A stretch of DNA of 64,000 nucleotides from Deltaproteobacteria bacterium (GTDB lineage Bacteria > Desulfobacterota > Syntrophia > Syntrophales > Smithellaceae), in NCBI GenBank assembly GCA_022710585.1, contig JAKLGV010000010.1:37905-101904 (forward strand). Reading direction: 5' to 3'. A program made the position numbers and the translations under genes. Numbering within the stretch: the stretch's first letter is position 1; each line of letters opens with the position of its first letter. Below are positions 10,076 to 19,073 of this stretch, one piece after another. The notes beneath the pieces were generated by a model that saw only the letters and a program-made list of their open reading frames with translations, made no database searches and was not told the DNA's origin.

Positions 10076-10447
10076 ATGAAACAGAGGATTTTGATCGTTG
10101 ATGATGAAACCGCAATCTTACTGGCATTTAAAAAGTTACTGCAGAGTCAGGATGTCGGAGTCGATACGGCTGAGACCATTGCTGATGCGGAAAACTTATT
10201 GAAAAAAAATATTTATAACGCGGTGATCGTGGACCTCCGCCTGACGGGCGTCGACGGTGAAGAAGGATTGGAAATCATAAAATACGTCAAGAAATTCCAT
10301 TCTCTAACCAATGTTATTCTTGTGACCGGTTATGGAAGCCCGGCTGTCATGGAGAAGGCACAGGCTTTGGGAGCCTCTTTTTATTTCGAGAAACCCGTTT
10401 CGAGTGAGATTTTGAAAAATGCGCTGAAGAGCCTGAACATCGATTAG
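10076..10447 (+). CDS. Single-domain response regulator
   Basis: This 123-residue protein is a complete stand-alone receiver (CheY-like) with no output domain. It has the acidic pair in LIVDDET, phospho-acceptor Asp53 in VIVDLRL, switch Thr in LVTGYG and Lys in FEKPVS. A strong ribosome binding site (GGGAGCGGAG) precedes the ATG. cheW and a chemoreceptor gene follow at short spacing on the same strand, so it may be the response regulator of that chemosensory unit, or a phosphate shuttle for the receiver-bearing kinase upstream. No cheA lies in the window. Confidence 0.85.
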   Translation: MKQRILIVDDETAILLAFKKLLQSQDVGVDTAETIADAENLLKKNIYNAVIVDLRLTGVDGEEGLEIIKYVKKFHSLTNVILVTGYGSPAVMEKAQALGASFYFEKPVSSEILKNALKSLNID

Positions 10448-10505
10448 TATTTTTGATCTCAGGGAATTATGAAAAAACAACACATAATCTATAGGAGGCA
10501 AGAAG

Positions 10506-11036
10506 ATGAATAACGTTACTGCAACTTGTATAAGTCGTTCCGTGGAAGTTGATTCCAGGGCCGGCAAATATCTTTCTTTTTTTCTGGCCAGCGAGGAATA
10601 TGGAGTAGAAATTCTCAAAGTACAGGAAATCATTGGTCGGATGCCGATTACACCGGTTCCGCTGACATCGCGATATATCAGGGGAGTCATCAACCTGCGG
10701 GGCAAGATTCATCCTATTATGGATCTTAAGGTCAAATTTGGCATGGATGAAAGCCGGATGACTGATGAGACTTGCATTATTGTCATTAAAACTTCCAGCA
10801 TGATGATGGGCATCCTGGTGGATAAGGTTTCTGAGGTGATAAATGTAGCTTCAAATGACATTGAGGATACGCCCTCATTTGGGGCAGATATTAATCCTGA
10901 GTATCTTCTGGGTGTCGGCAAAACAGGAGGACGGGTGCGACTGCTCTTGGATATTGAGAAGGTTATAACCGCTTCTGATTTTATCAATATGAAAAAAGCT
11001 GCCGCCGCGGAAATTAAGAAACCGATGGTGAATTGA
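10506..11036 (+). CDS. cheW: CheW chemotaxis coupling protein
   Basis: This 176-residue protein matches the CheW fold: an N-terminal 'KYLSFFLASEEYGVEILKVQEI' region, the conserved 'VINLRGKIHPIMDL' segment, 'GILVDKVSEVI' and a C-terminal 'LLLDIEKVI'. It links CheA kinase to chemoreceptors at the inner face of the membrane. AGGAGG lies just upstream of the ATG. It sits between a single-domain receiver and a chemoreceptor, so the three probably form one operon. There is no cheA, cheR or cheB nearby, so this is an accessory chemosensory locus that must use proteins encoded elsewhere. Confidence 0.92.
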   Translation: MNNVTATCISRSVEVDSRAGKYLSFFLASEEYGVEILKVQEIIGRMPITPVPLTSRYIRGVINLRGKIHPIMDLKVKFGMDESRMTDETCIIVIKTSSMMMGILVDKVSEVINVASNDIEDTPSFGADINPEYLLGVGKTGGRVRLLLDIEKVITASDFINMKKAAAAEIKKPMVN

Positions 11037-11091
11037 GGGAAATAGATCCTGCAATCAATTATATGAATGAAAGGAAAAGGAGGAGAGAAAT

Positions 11092-13191
11092 ATGTTTAAT
11101 AATATTAAAGTCGGTACGAAGATGATTGGAAGCTTTCTGGTTGTGGTTATCATTCTGGCAGTGGTAGCCTTCATAGGATTTTCTAATATAAAATCAATAT
11201 CGGCGAGAAGCCAGGTTATGTATCATCAGAATACCGCAGCGATCGAGGAAATGGGCGTTATTATTGCCGGCCTCGAAAAAATGCGTGGAGACATTTACCG
11301 GTATTTTGATGTGCCGGCGGATCGGCAGAAAATGCGTCAGAACATAGAGGATACAATCAATTCCGTAACCGAGATTATGCAGAATTATAAAAAAAGGAAT
11401 ATCGGGGAGGAAGAAAAGAAGATTATCTCTGAATTTGAAGTTGCCTGGCCGGATATGTATCGCGGTTATCGGGAAGGGATGTTGCGCAAGGATGAAGGCA
11501 GGGATGATGAGGTTAACCGTTTGTTAAGCGCAGGAAGCTACGCTGTGCAAGGCCGGATGAAAACGATAGCTGCTGTCCGTTCTCTCAATGAAATCAACCG
11601 TAAAAACGCCGAAGCGGCCAATAAAGCGAACAAGGCCGCAGAGGCTCTGGCGACTACGGTAGTTGTTATTGCTGCCGTATTTGCAGTGGTGGTCGCTTTG
11701 TTATTGGGTTTTATCCTTACAAATTCTATTACCAAACCCTTGAATCAGGGGGTGCAGATGATACAGGAAATGGGCAAAGGCCATCTTTCTGGACGTCTAA
11801 ATCTGAAACGAAAGGATGAAATTGGAATATTAACAAAAGAAATGGACAAGTTCGCTGACAACCTTCAAAAATATGTAGTCGGAGGCATGCAGCAGATATC
11901 GTTAGGCAATGTAAATATCGATACTCCCGTCATGGATGAAAAGGATGAGATCGGTCCCGCGCTGAAAAGAATGGTGGATACTTTGAAGAACCTGGGAAAT
12001 GAAATGAATGTGTTAACCAGGTCAGCGATGGAAGGCAGACTTGATGTTCGTGGAAATCATCAGGATTTTAAGGGAGTTTATCAGGAAACTATCATGGGTG
12101 TCAATAAGACCCTGGACGCGGTAATGGGGCCAATTAACGAAGCTTCAGAAGTTCTGGAGAAGGTGGCAAATAAGGATCTTACCGTCCGTATTAAGGGCGA
12201 TTACAAGGGCGACCATGCCAGGATTAAAGAATCAATTAATATAGCGGTGGAGAATCTGGATAAGGCTTTGCAGCAGGTGGCTGTCGGAGCAGAGCAGGTT
12301 GCTTCTGCCAGTCTTCAGGTAAGCACAGGTGGCCAGTCGTTATCTCAGGGAGCCAGTGAACAGGCCAGTTCCCTGGAAGAAATTTCCAGCAATCTGCAGG
12401 AGATGTCTTCCATGACGAAGCAAAATGCTTTAAATGCCAGAGAAGCCAACGGCGTTTCCATCGTGACAAGAGATAGCGCTGATAAGGGCGTGGAAAGCAT
12501 GAACCGTATGTCTGAAGCGATCAACAAGATTAAAACTTCATCTGATGCTACAGCCAAGATAGTCAAAACCATAGACGAGATTGCCTTCCAGACCAACCTT
12601 CTCGCGTTAAACGCGGCAGTGGAAGCGGCAAGGGCCGGAGATGCGGGTAAGGGATTTGCTGTCGTTGCTGAGGAAGTAAGAAATCTGGCAATGCGCAGCG
12701 CGGAAGCGGCTAAGAACACAGCCAATCTCATTGAAGAAGCGGTCAAAAATTCAGAAAATGGCGTGGCTATCAATTCGGAAGTTCTGACGAATTTCAGGGA
12801 TATTACAGAGAAGATTAACAGAGTCAGTCATGTCGTGGCGGAAATTGCAGCAGCATCGGAGCAGCAGGATGTGGGAATACATCAGGTCAACATCGCAGTG
12901 GAACAGTTGAACCAGGTAACACAGCAGAATGCGGCGAATGCCGAGGAATCAGCCAGTGCGGCAGAAGAGATGTCCTCGCAGTCCGAAGAGATGCGCAGTA
13001 TCGTGGCAGGTTTCAAACTAAACGGTACGGGGCATTTCCATCAGGCTCTGCTTGCTGAGAAAAGGAATCCTGTATTGCCTGACATAAAGGCGGTTAAAAA
13101 AGGTATTAAGGTATTAGCCGGACTTCAACCCAATCCTCGTGAAGTGATACCGCTGGATGAACAAGATCAATGCGTGCTGGCAGCTTTTTAA
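11092..13191 (+). CDS. Methyl-accepting chemotaxis protein
   Basis: This 699-residue transmembrane chemoreceptor has TM1 at about residues 10-32 and a four-helix-bundle-type sensor region between the membrane segments. TM2 is at about 184-210 and is followed by HAMP-like segments. The cytoplasmic coiled-coil signalling domain has the conserved hairpin tip (EIAFQTNLLALNAAVEAARAG). Glutamine/glutamate-rich helices suitable for methylation flank the tip. The C terminus carries about 45 extra residues without a recognisable CheR-docking pentapeptide. It shares an operon with cheW and a receiver. The ligand is unknown; the small sensor region does not show a named ligand fold. Confidence 0.93.
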   Translation: MFNNIKVGTKMIGSFLVVVIILAVVAFIGFSNIKSISARSQVMYHQNTAAIEEMGVIIAGLEKMRGDIYRYFDVPADRQKMRQNIEDTINSVTEIMQNYKKRNIGEEEKKIISEFEVAWPDMYRGYREGMLRKDEGRDDEVNRLLSAGSYAVQGRMKTIAAVRSLNEINRKNAEAANKANKAAEALATTVVVIAAVFAVVVALLLGFILTNSITKPLNQGVQMIQEMGKGHLSGRLNLKRKDEIGILTKEMDKFADNLQKYVVGGMQQISLGNVNIDTPVMDEKDEIGPALKRMVDTLKNLGNEMNVLTRSAMEGRLDVRGNHQDFKGVYQETIMGVNKTLDAVMGPINEASEVLEKVANKDLTVRIKGDYKGDHARIKESINIAVENLDKALQQVAVGAEQVASASLQVSTGGQSLSQGASEQASSLEEISSNLQEMSSMTKQNALNAREANGVSIVTRDSADKGVESMNRMSEAINKIKTSSDATAKIVKTIDEIAFQTNLLALNAAVEAARAGDAGKGFAVVAEEVRNLAMRSAEAAKNTANLIEEAVKNSENGVAINSEVLTNFRDITEKINRVSHVVAEIAAASEQQDVGIHQVNIAVEQLNQVTQQNAANAEESASAAEEMSSQSEEMRSIVAGFKLNGTGHFHQALLAEKRNPVLPDIKAVKKGIKVLAGLQPNPREVIPLDEQDQCVLAAF

Positions 13192-13211
13192 ACTGTGGAA
13201 TCACGCTAACC

Positions 13212-13252
13212 GTGCCCCTTTCTCTGACCGTCCCCGGGAGAGAAGGGGGCAC
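13212..13252. repeat. Long inverted repeat after the chemoreceptor gene
   Basis: The arm GTGCCCCTTTCTCT (13212-13225) pairs with AGAGAAGGGGGCAC (13239-13252), leaving a short loop with one near-central slip. An A-run, not a T-run, follows on the + strand, so it is not a standard intrinsic terminator for the upstream gene. It may protect or process the mRNA end. Confidence 0.5.
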
Positions 13253-13322
13253 AAAAAAACAATCAGGAGCACGTCTGATCCATAATGAGAATCTCTCGAT
13301 GCTTCACGATCCTTTTGCGTAA

Positions 13323-15557
13323 ATGAGGGTTGTAATGTCCCATACGTTAAATGAGAAACTAAGTGAGTCTTTCATTATGTCTGAACGCAATCTTATGGTC
13401 AGTCAGTCAAGTAAGGACATCTGCAGGCGAAAACTGTCGCGAGATGCGGCAGACAATATTGAAGATCTGTATACAAATCTGGTTCATACCATTTCAGATG
13501 TCCTGATCCGAACCGATATGGAAGGCCGGATACTGTTTGTTAATGACCATGCCTCTCAACTCAGCGGTTATCAGCGGGATGAAATTGAAGGCCGGAACAT
13601 GCTTGCGTTCATATCCCCCGATGATAGAGACAGATTGATTATGAATACATTTCACATGGTGGAACACAGTCTGGGGCCTCAGGAATATAAAATCGTAATA
13701 AAAGATGGAAATTGTGTTCCCTTCGAGGTAAATGGCGATGTCCTTCGTAGCAGTGATGGAACACCAGTCGGTCTCGTTTTTGTCTGTCGTGATGTCAGAG
13801 AGCGGGAAAAAGTCCTGGAAGCTTTGTATGAAAGCAAGGAGCGTTACAGGTTGCTTTTCGAGAATGCTATTGAAGGTATATTTCAGACAACCCTGAATGG
13901 TCAAATGCTTCTGGTCAACTCTGCCATGGCCAGAATGCTGGGGTATCATTCCTCGCAAGACGCCATCAACAAAATAAACGATATCGGCTACCAGATCTAT
14001 GCAAACCCGGAAGACCGCAAAGAATTAATGAACAGTCTTTTCCTGGTGGGCAAAATCACGGGCAAAGAGGTTTTGTTGAAGCGCGTGGATGGAGATTATT
14101 TAAAGGTCATTCTAAACTTGCGTCTGGTGCATGGAACGAACGGCAATAACGCATTCATCGAAGGGAGCTGCATCGATATTACAGAGAAATGGCTTGCCGA
14201 GGAGGCGCTCAGAACCAATGAGGAAAAGTACCGGAAAATTTTTGAAGGTGCCACTGGGGGCATCTTCCAGATAACTCCAAATGGAAGATTTCTCAGTATT
14301 AATCCGGCTTTTGCAAAAATGTTCGGTTATGCATCGCCGCAGGAGATGATCAATTCCGCCACGGACATAGAACATCAGCACTATGTGAACCCAAGGGACA
14401 GGGAAGAAATGGTGAGGCTTCTACGTGAAAATAATACATTGGAAGGATTTGAAATGGAAGTTTATCACAGGGATCGGAGACGCTTCTGGATATCCTTCAA
14501 TGTACATACAGTTTGTGATGATGCGGGAAATATAATTTACTTTGAAGGCACGAGTGCGGATATTACGAAACGGAAACAGGCTGAAGAAAAATTTCATAAA
14601 ATATACATGATGTCGCCGGAATGCATAGCCATTACCCGATTGGAGGACGGCCTCATCAGAGAGGCAAACAAAGGGTTCGAAGATATTATCGGATGGAAAC
14701 GGGAGGCCGTTATCGGGACAAGATCCAGCGAACCGCCCATGAATTTCTGGGTAAAACCGGCGGATCGTGAACGGATGATTGCGGACTTGAACGCGGGCAG
14801 GGACGTTATGCGTCGTGAAGTTGAATTCCGAAACAGTGAAGGAGTCGTGCGTGCCGGTATTTATTCCGCCCGGTCCATCAGCATTAACGACGAGGAAAAT
14901 ATTATTTTTATTCTGCAGGATGTTACCGACCATAAAATAATGGGCGAAGAACTTCAGCGTACCATCGACAGTCTGAGAAAAGCGTTCAGCACGACCATCA
15001 ATGTCATGATTACCGCCCTGGAAATGAGAGATCCCTATACGGCGGGACATCAGAAAAAATCTGCGGCCTTTGCCAGAGCCATTGCCAGGGAAATGGGATT
15101 ATCAGAGAATGAAATTGAGGGGATTCATATCGCGGGCATTATCCATGACATCGGGAAAATATCCATCCCGACGGAGATATTGAGCAAACCTACCCGACTG
15201 ACACAACTGGAGTATTCTCTGCTTCAGGAACACTCCCGGTGTGGATATGAGATGCTGAAGGACGTGGCATCTCCGTGGCCGCTGGCGCAGATTGTCTATC
15301 AGCATCACGAAAGGATGAACGGGTCCGGTTATCCCCGCCATCTGAAAGGCGACGACATCCTTCTTGAAGCCCGCATCCTCGCCGTGGCCGATGTGGTGGA
15401 GGCGATGGCTTCCCACCGTCCTTATCGTCCGGCGCTGGGTATTGATAAAGCCCTGGAAGAAATCGAAAGGAACAGAGGTCTTCTTTATGACGTTGCCGTT
15501 GTCGATGCCTGTCCGAGATTATTCCGGGAAAAAGACTACCTGCTTGCTGAAGTTTAA
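13323..15557 (+). CDS. PAS-domain HD-GYP protein, probable cyclic-di-GMP phosphodiesterase
   Basis: This 744-residue protein has about four PAS domains (residues 50-545), then an HD-GYP domain with His608-Asp609 (HDIGK), HHERMNGSGYP (GYP at 669-671) and the usual 'ILAVADVVEAMASHRPYRP' helix. HD-GYP proteins hydrolyse cyclic-di-GMP through a metal centre; here the metal-ligand residues look intact. No membrane segment is obvious. The last PAS (about nt 14585-14930) is nearly the same module found in both upstream kinases. The start at 13323 has only a weak ribosome binding site; an in-frame ATG at 13335 is an alternative. A second protein with a closely similar HD-GYP domain is at 58451-60292. 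Confidence 0.9.
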   Translation: MRVVMSHTLNEKLSESFIMSERNLMVSQSSKDICRRKLSRDAADNIEDLYTNLVHTISDVLIRTDMEGRILFVNDHASQLSGYQRDEIEGRNMLAFISPDDRDRLIMNTFHMVEHSLGPQEYKIVIKDGNCVPFEVNGDVLRSSDGTPVGLVFVCRDVREREKVLEALYESKERYRLLFENAIEGIFQTTLNGQMLLVNSAMARMLGYHSSQDAINKINDIGYQIYANPEDRKELMNSLFLVGKITGKEVLLKRVDGDYLKVILNLRLVHGTNGNNAFIEGSCIDITEKWLAEEALRTNEEKYRKIFEGATGGIFQITPNGRFLSINPAFAKMFGYASPQEMINSATDIEHQHYVNPRDREEMVRLLRENNTLEGFEMEVYHRDRRRFWISFNVHTVCDDAGNIIYFEGTSADITKRKQAEEKFHKIYMMSPECIAITRLEDGLIREANKGFEDIIGWKREAVIGTRSSEPPMNFWVKPADRERMIADLNAGRDVMRREVEFRNSEGVVRAGIYSARSISINDEENIIFILQDVTDHKIMGEELQRTIDSLRKAFSTTINVMITALEMRDPYTAGHQKKSAAFARAIAREMGLSENEIEGIHIAGIIHDIGKISIPTEILSKPTRLTQLEYSLLQEHSRCGYEMLKDVASPWPLAQIVYQHHERMNGSGYPRHLKGDDILLEARILAVADVVEAMASHRPYRPALGIDKALEEIERNRGLLYDVAVVDACPRLFREKDYLLAEV

Positions 15558-15632
15558 TATGGAGGAAGTCGCCAAAGGTCTGCATGGCGATGGCGGCTCC
15601 GGGAATAGGTTCCTTTTCCGGAACGGCTCCTT

Positions 15633-15932
15633 GAATTCCACGACGCGTTTCTGATGGTAGGAGGGACAAAAATGGCTACGCTTACAGGAAAAAGGCAGCA
15701 GTTATTCATGACCGCAGTCTTTGCATTTCACGCGGGCAAAGCCGTGGGGCAAGTCGCCGCAGTCGAGATAACGATCATTTACCGTCTCGATATAGGGCCG
15801 CCAGAAGCCGTACTGTCTGCAGAAGTGTTCGTCATAAATTTGCACGAAGGTTTCAAAATCATCCTCGACGCAATGATAATAATCCGACTCCTGCGGGCGG
15901 CGTGGCTAGTATGCGGCTGCCGGCAATGCCAT
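15633..15932 (-). pseudogene. Decayed N-terminal fragment of an IS91-family transposase
   Basis: Reading the minus strand from an ATG at 15932 gives one continuous frame that follows the zinc-binding start of IS91-type transposases: PRRPQESDYYHCVEDDFETF, then FCRQYGFWRPYI, HGFARVKCKDCGHE, PFSCKRSHFCPS and HQKRVVEF. It is interrupted by TAG at codon 9 and TAA just after CKDCGHE. The expected Cys before HQKR has become Tyr. Similarity stops after VVEF, so about three quarters of the usual ~400-residue enzyme is missing, including the catalytic tyrosines. No matching element end was recognised. The remaining gap up to engB (15933-16130) shows nothing else I can name. Confidence 0.7.
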
Positions 15933-16130
15933 TTCTACCTCGCTGGATAGGATAAATGAATTGAGAAGTAATGATTTATAGTAGGAAGAAAGTCCTATTG
16001 TCAGGGAGGAAAATAATGAGATCAAAATTTAATGAGACCTGATTCATATTGACAGGACAAGAATAAATATGTTTTTTAGAGAAGTAATTCTGGAACGTAG
16101 TCAGTATACTTATTGCCGGGTTGTTAAAAC

Positions 16131-16736
16131 ATGAAAATTACCAGTGCAGAATTCATAAAAAGTGCCGTCTGGCCGCCGCAGTATCCGCCGGCAGCCTTGC
16201 CGGAGATCGCCTTTGTCGGGCGCTCGAATGTCGGCAAGTCGTCGTTGATTAACACACTCGTCGGCCGAAAAAATCTGGCGAAGACCAGCAACACGCCGGG
16301 TCGTACACAGCTGATTAATTTTTTCACTGTCAATGAAAAAATATCCTTTGTTGACTTGCCCGGCTACGGCTTTGCGAAAGTCCCCCAATCGGTGAAAAAA
16401 GACTGGGGTGAGATGATGGAAGCTTATCTTAAGGAGCGGCCGTCTCTTTGCCTGGTCATTTTCATTCTGGATATCCGGCGCGATCCCAACGCCGACGATT
16501 TATCCCTGCGCGACTGGCTCGAACATTACCGCATTCCTTATTTATATATTCTTACCAAGAGCGACAAATTATCCAACAATCAGGCGATGGCCCGCCGAAA
16601 GGCGATTGAAAAAACGCTGCAAATTACAGCCGAGAAAAAACCCATTCTGTTCTCGGCGAAGACACAAAAAGGCAAAACCGATATCTGGGATTTTCTGAAA
16701 ATTCACTTGGCCTCTCTTCCTGCCGGAAGATCATAA
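16131..16736 (+). CDS. engB: Ribosome-biogenesis GTP-binding protein EngB (YihA/YsxC)
   Basis: This 201-residue protein is a typical length for EngB. It has G1 GRSNVGKSS, the switch I Thr in NTPGRTQ, G3 DLPGYG, G4 TKSDK and G5 FSAKTQKG. EngB assists late assembly of the large ribosomal subunit. The start MKITSAEFIKSAVWP is the normal family start. It stands alone between a transposon relic and a TetR gene. A degraded copy of its last ~27 codons is present 5 kb downstream at 21748-21827. Confidence 0.95.
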   Translation: MKITSAEFIKSAVWPPQYPPAALPEIAFVGRSNVGKSSLINTLVGRKNLAKTSNTPGRTQLINFFTVNEKISFVDLPGYGFAKVPQSVKKDWGEMMEAYLKERPSLCLVIFILDIRRDPNADDLSLRDWLEHYRIPYLYILTKSDKLSNNQAMARRKAIEKTLQITAEKKPILFSAKTQKGKTDIWDFLKIHLASLPAGRS

Positions 16737-16757
16737 ACATTCTGTGGCAATATCCCC

Positions 16758-16786
16758 TTGACACATGAGACGGTGTTTTCTATACT
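16758..16786 (+). promoter_or_regulatory. Near-consensus sigma-70 promoter of the TetR gene
   Basis: TTGACA (16758-16763), a 17-nt spacer and TATACT (16781-16786) form one of the best sigma-70 promoters visible in the window. Transcription would begin near 16793, leaving a leader of about 80 nt before the TetR start at 16876. Confidence 0.7.
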
Positions 16787-16875
16787 CGACGCACAAACAA
16801 TCCAAATGATGAAAGCATTCAGAGTAATGGCCACGGCTGAAGAAACTTGGAAATTGAAGGACGTTCCCCGGACGA

Positions 16876-17499
16876 ATGAAAAATAATAAGACTCTCTCGG
16901 AACTGAAAGCAAGCGAGAAGAACGCCCGGCGCGACATTATCATCGACGCGGCGGAGACGGAATTTGCAACGAAGCCTTTCAACCGCGTGAACATGCGGGA
17001 TATCGCCCGGCGCGCGGGCATTTCGCCGGCCCTCATCTACCGGCATTTCCCCGATCAGCAGTCCCTGTTCGCCGAAACGTATGTCAGGGGCATTAGTGGG
17101 ATTCTGGACAGGATACGCAAAAGGATTGACACGTCCAGAGACGGCGCATTCGGGGAGGTGGTCGACGATTTCATCGTTTTCTTTTCGCGCAACGACCAGT
17201 ATTACCGGACGATGACGAATTTTTTCCTTGAAGGTCCGGTTGAACGCGGACTCTTCGATAAGCTCAACAGTATGGAACGGAAACTGCTCGGGCACTTCGA
17301 TGCCATGTTTGCCAAGATGAAGATCGAGGGCGATATCCGCTTCCATTCGCATACGTTGTTTTCCGCGCTCGTCGGAATCGTAACAACCTTTAGAAGTCAT
17401 CCGGATAAAAGCGACAGGGAAATTCTCAAGCACCGCAGAAGGATTGCGGCAAATCTGACTAAAATTTACACATCATATTCTTTGCACAATAAAAAATAG
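16876..17499 (+). CDS. TetR-family transcriptional regulator
   Basis: This 207-residue protein has an N-terminal helix-turn-helix of TetR type (about residues 20-65: IIIDAAETEFATKPF, NMRDIARRAGISPALIYRHF) and a divergent ligand-binding C-terminal region. It is preceded by a strong promoter and followed on the same strand by an acyl-CoA synthetase pair and an acyl-CoA dehydrogenase. I infer a fatty-acid or acyl-CoA-responsive repressor of that group. A palindrome suited to a TetR dimer (17615-17629) overlaps the downstream promoter region. Confidence 0.9.
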   Translation: MKNNKTLSELKASEKNARRDIIIDAAETEFATKPFNRVNMRDIARRAGISPALIYRHFPDQQSLFAETYVRGISGILDRIRKRIDTSRDGAFGEVVDDFIVFFSRNDQYYRTMTNFFLEGPVERGLFDKLNSMERKLLGHFDAMFAKMKIEGDIRFHSHTLFSALVGIVTTFRSHPDKSDREILKHRRRIAANLTKIYTSYSLHNKK

Positions 17500-17588
17500 T
17501 CCACCGGCCGTATCCCGTTTTTTCAATAAACAGTATTATATCCAACTGTTCAGATTCATTGGACCTTTTGATTTTCACATAAAATCAC

Positions 17589-17629
17589 TTGACTTATAAA
17601 CAGCGTTCCTATAAGTAAACAACGTTTAC
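17589..17629 (+). promoter_or_regulatory. Candidate promoter and TetR operator before the acyl-CoA synthetase
   Basis: TTGACT (17589) is followed after 15 nt by TATAAG (17610). A palindrome, GTAAAC-aac-GTTTAC (17615-17629), overlaps the -10 and start region, where a repressor would block transcription. The link to the adjacent TetR protein is inferred from position. Confidence 0.4.
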
Positions 17630-17654
17630 ATATAAAAGATTCCGGTGGTTCATC

Positions 17655-19073
17655 ATGGACGTTCAAACACAAAATTCTCAGTTGGAAAAATTCTTCAATC
17701 CCTCGTCCGTCGCAGTCATCGGCGCTTCGAACGGGCTTTTCAATCTCGGAGCGACCATCTGCAATTGTCTTAAAAATTACATAAAATTCCCCGGGCCGGT
17801 TGTCGCGATCAACAGAAAGGCGGAGGAGGTGAGCGGTTATCCCGGATATTCTTCTGTAACGGACGTTTCGCATGACATAGACCTTGCCGTCATTATCACG
17901 CCGGCTTCAGTCGTGCCCTCGTTTGTTAGACAATGCGGAGAAAAAGGCATCCGCAACATCGTAATAGAGAGCGCGGGATTTTCGGAGCAGGGTGGTGAAG
18001 GGAAAAAACTTCAAAAGGAGATCGACGACTGCGCGAAGCAATATGGCATAAGGCTTCTGGGCCCCAATTGCCTTGGCGTGATGAACAACGTCACTCGCTT
18101 CTGCTGTTTTTACGGCGCGTACGACGGCATCATGGACGCTCTAAACAAGGCTGGCGGCGTGTCGTACGTCATCCAGAGCGGCGGCGTCGGCGTGGTGATT
18201 ATCGAGTCGCTGATGGATGACATGCAGGGAATCAACAAGATGGTGAGCATCGGCAACAAGACCGATGTGGATGAGGCGGACCTGCTGGACTATTTCAACA
18301 ACGACAACACGCAAGTCATTTCGATGTATCTGGAAAACGTCGCCGACGGCACAAAACTGATGAAGGCTGCAAGTCGGGTGAAAAAACCCATCATGATCTT
18401 CAAATCGGGCAGAACGGAGGCGGGCACCGCCGCCGCGCTTTCTCACACAGCCGGTATGGCCAACAATGACGTTATTTTTGACAGCATGTGCCGCCAGGCA
18501 GGCATCATCCGGCTCAAATCAATCAGCGAACTTTATTCCCTGCCGAAGATGCTTACCGAAATGCCCCTGCTCAGGGGAAACAGGATTGCCGCGTTTACCA
18601 ATTCCGGTGCATTCGGCAGTATATCAGCGGACATCATGGTTGACGCGGGCCTGACCATTCCGCGTCTCTCACCGGAGACCAGGGAGAAGCTTTCCAAAAT
18701 AAAGGGTGTGTTCAATGTCAACAACCCCGTAGACATCGGTCCCGCGCTGCCGCAGGTCTACCTGGATCTCATCGACATTATTCTCGCGGCTCCGGAGGTG
18801 GACGGGCTTCTGCTGATGTCGAGCATCTGGCGCGATTTCGTTATCGACGTCATCAAGGAAGTGATCAAGATGTGCAGGCACTATGATAAACCCGCTGCCA
18901 TATACACACCGAATTCCATCAGCAAGATTATTTCCGTGCGTAAGCAGTTCAATGTTCCCATTTTCGATTCCATGGAGGAAGCGGTACGGGCGCTCGTTGT
19001 GTCGTATGAGCAGCTCAGGTATCTTCGTAAAAAGGAGCAGTATATTGGAGCAGATTTTAAAGAACGCGATTAA
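17655..19073 (+). CDS. NDP-forming acyl-CoA synthetase, alpha-type subunit
   Basis: This 472-residue protein combines a CoA-binding Rossmann domain (NPSSVAVIGASN near residue 15 and LLGPNCLGVMN) with a succinyl-CoA-ligase-like flavodoxin domain. The catalytic phospho-histidine is His264 in LSHTAGMA. Such enzymes interconvert acyl-CoA and acid with ATP (or ADP) synthesis. The ATP-grasp part is on a separate gene that starts inside the end of this one (29-nt overlap). Many bacteria have both as one ~700-residue chain, so this is the split form. In a syntroph it may conserve energy from acyl-CoA, but the acyl group cannot be told from sequence. Confidence 0.85.
   Translation: MDVQTQNSQLEKFFNPSSVAVIGASNGLFNLGATICNCLKNYIKFPGPVVAINRKAEEVSGYPGYSSVTDVSHDIDLAVIITPASVVPSFVRQCGEKGIRNIVIESAGFSEQGGEGKKLQKEIDDCAKQYGIRLLGPNCLGVMNNVTRFCCFYGAYDGIMDALNKAGGVSYVIQSGGVGVVIIESLMDDMQGINKMVSIGNKTDVDEADLLDYFNNDNTQVISMYLENVADGTKLMKAASRVKKPIMIFKSGRTEAGTAAALSHTAGMANNDVIFDSMCRQAGIIRLKSISELYSLPKMLTEMPLLRGNRIAAFTNSGAFGSISADIMVDAGLTIPRLSPETREKLSKIKGVFNVNNPVDIGPALPQVYLDLIDIILAAPEVDGLLLMSSIWRDFVIDVIKEVIKMCRHYDKPAAIYTPNSISKIISVRKQFNVPIFDSMEEAVRALVVSYEQLRYLRKKEQYIGADFKERD

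Noticed and set aside
13212..13252. Inverted repeat after the chemoreceptor as an intrinsic terminator
   Set aside because: It is followed by As rather than Ts on the + strand, so it is listed only as a repeat.
15654..15950. A 98-codon + strand frame after the HD-GYP gene
   Set aside because: The minus strand of the same bases reads as an IS91-type transposase fragment, which explains the sequence.
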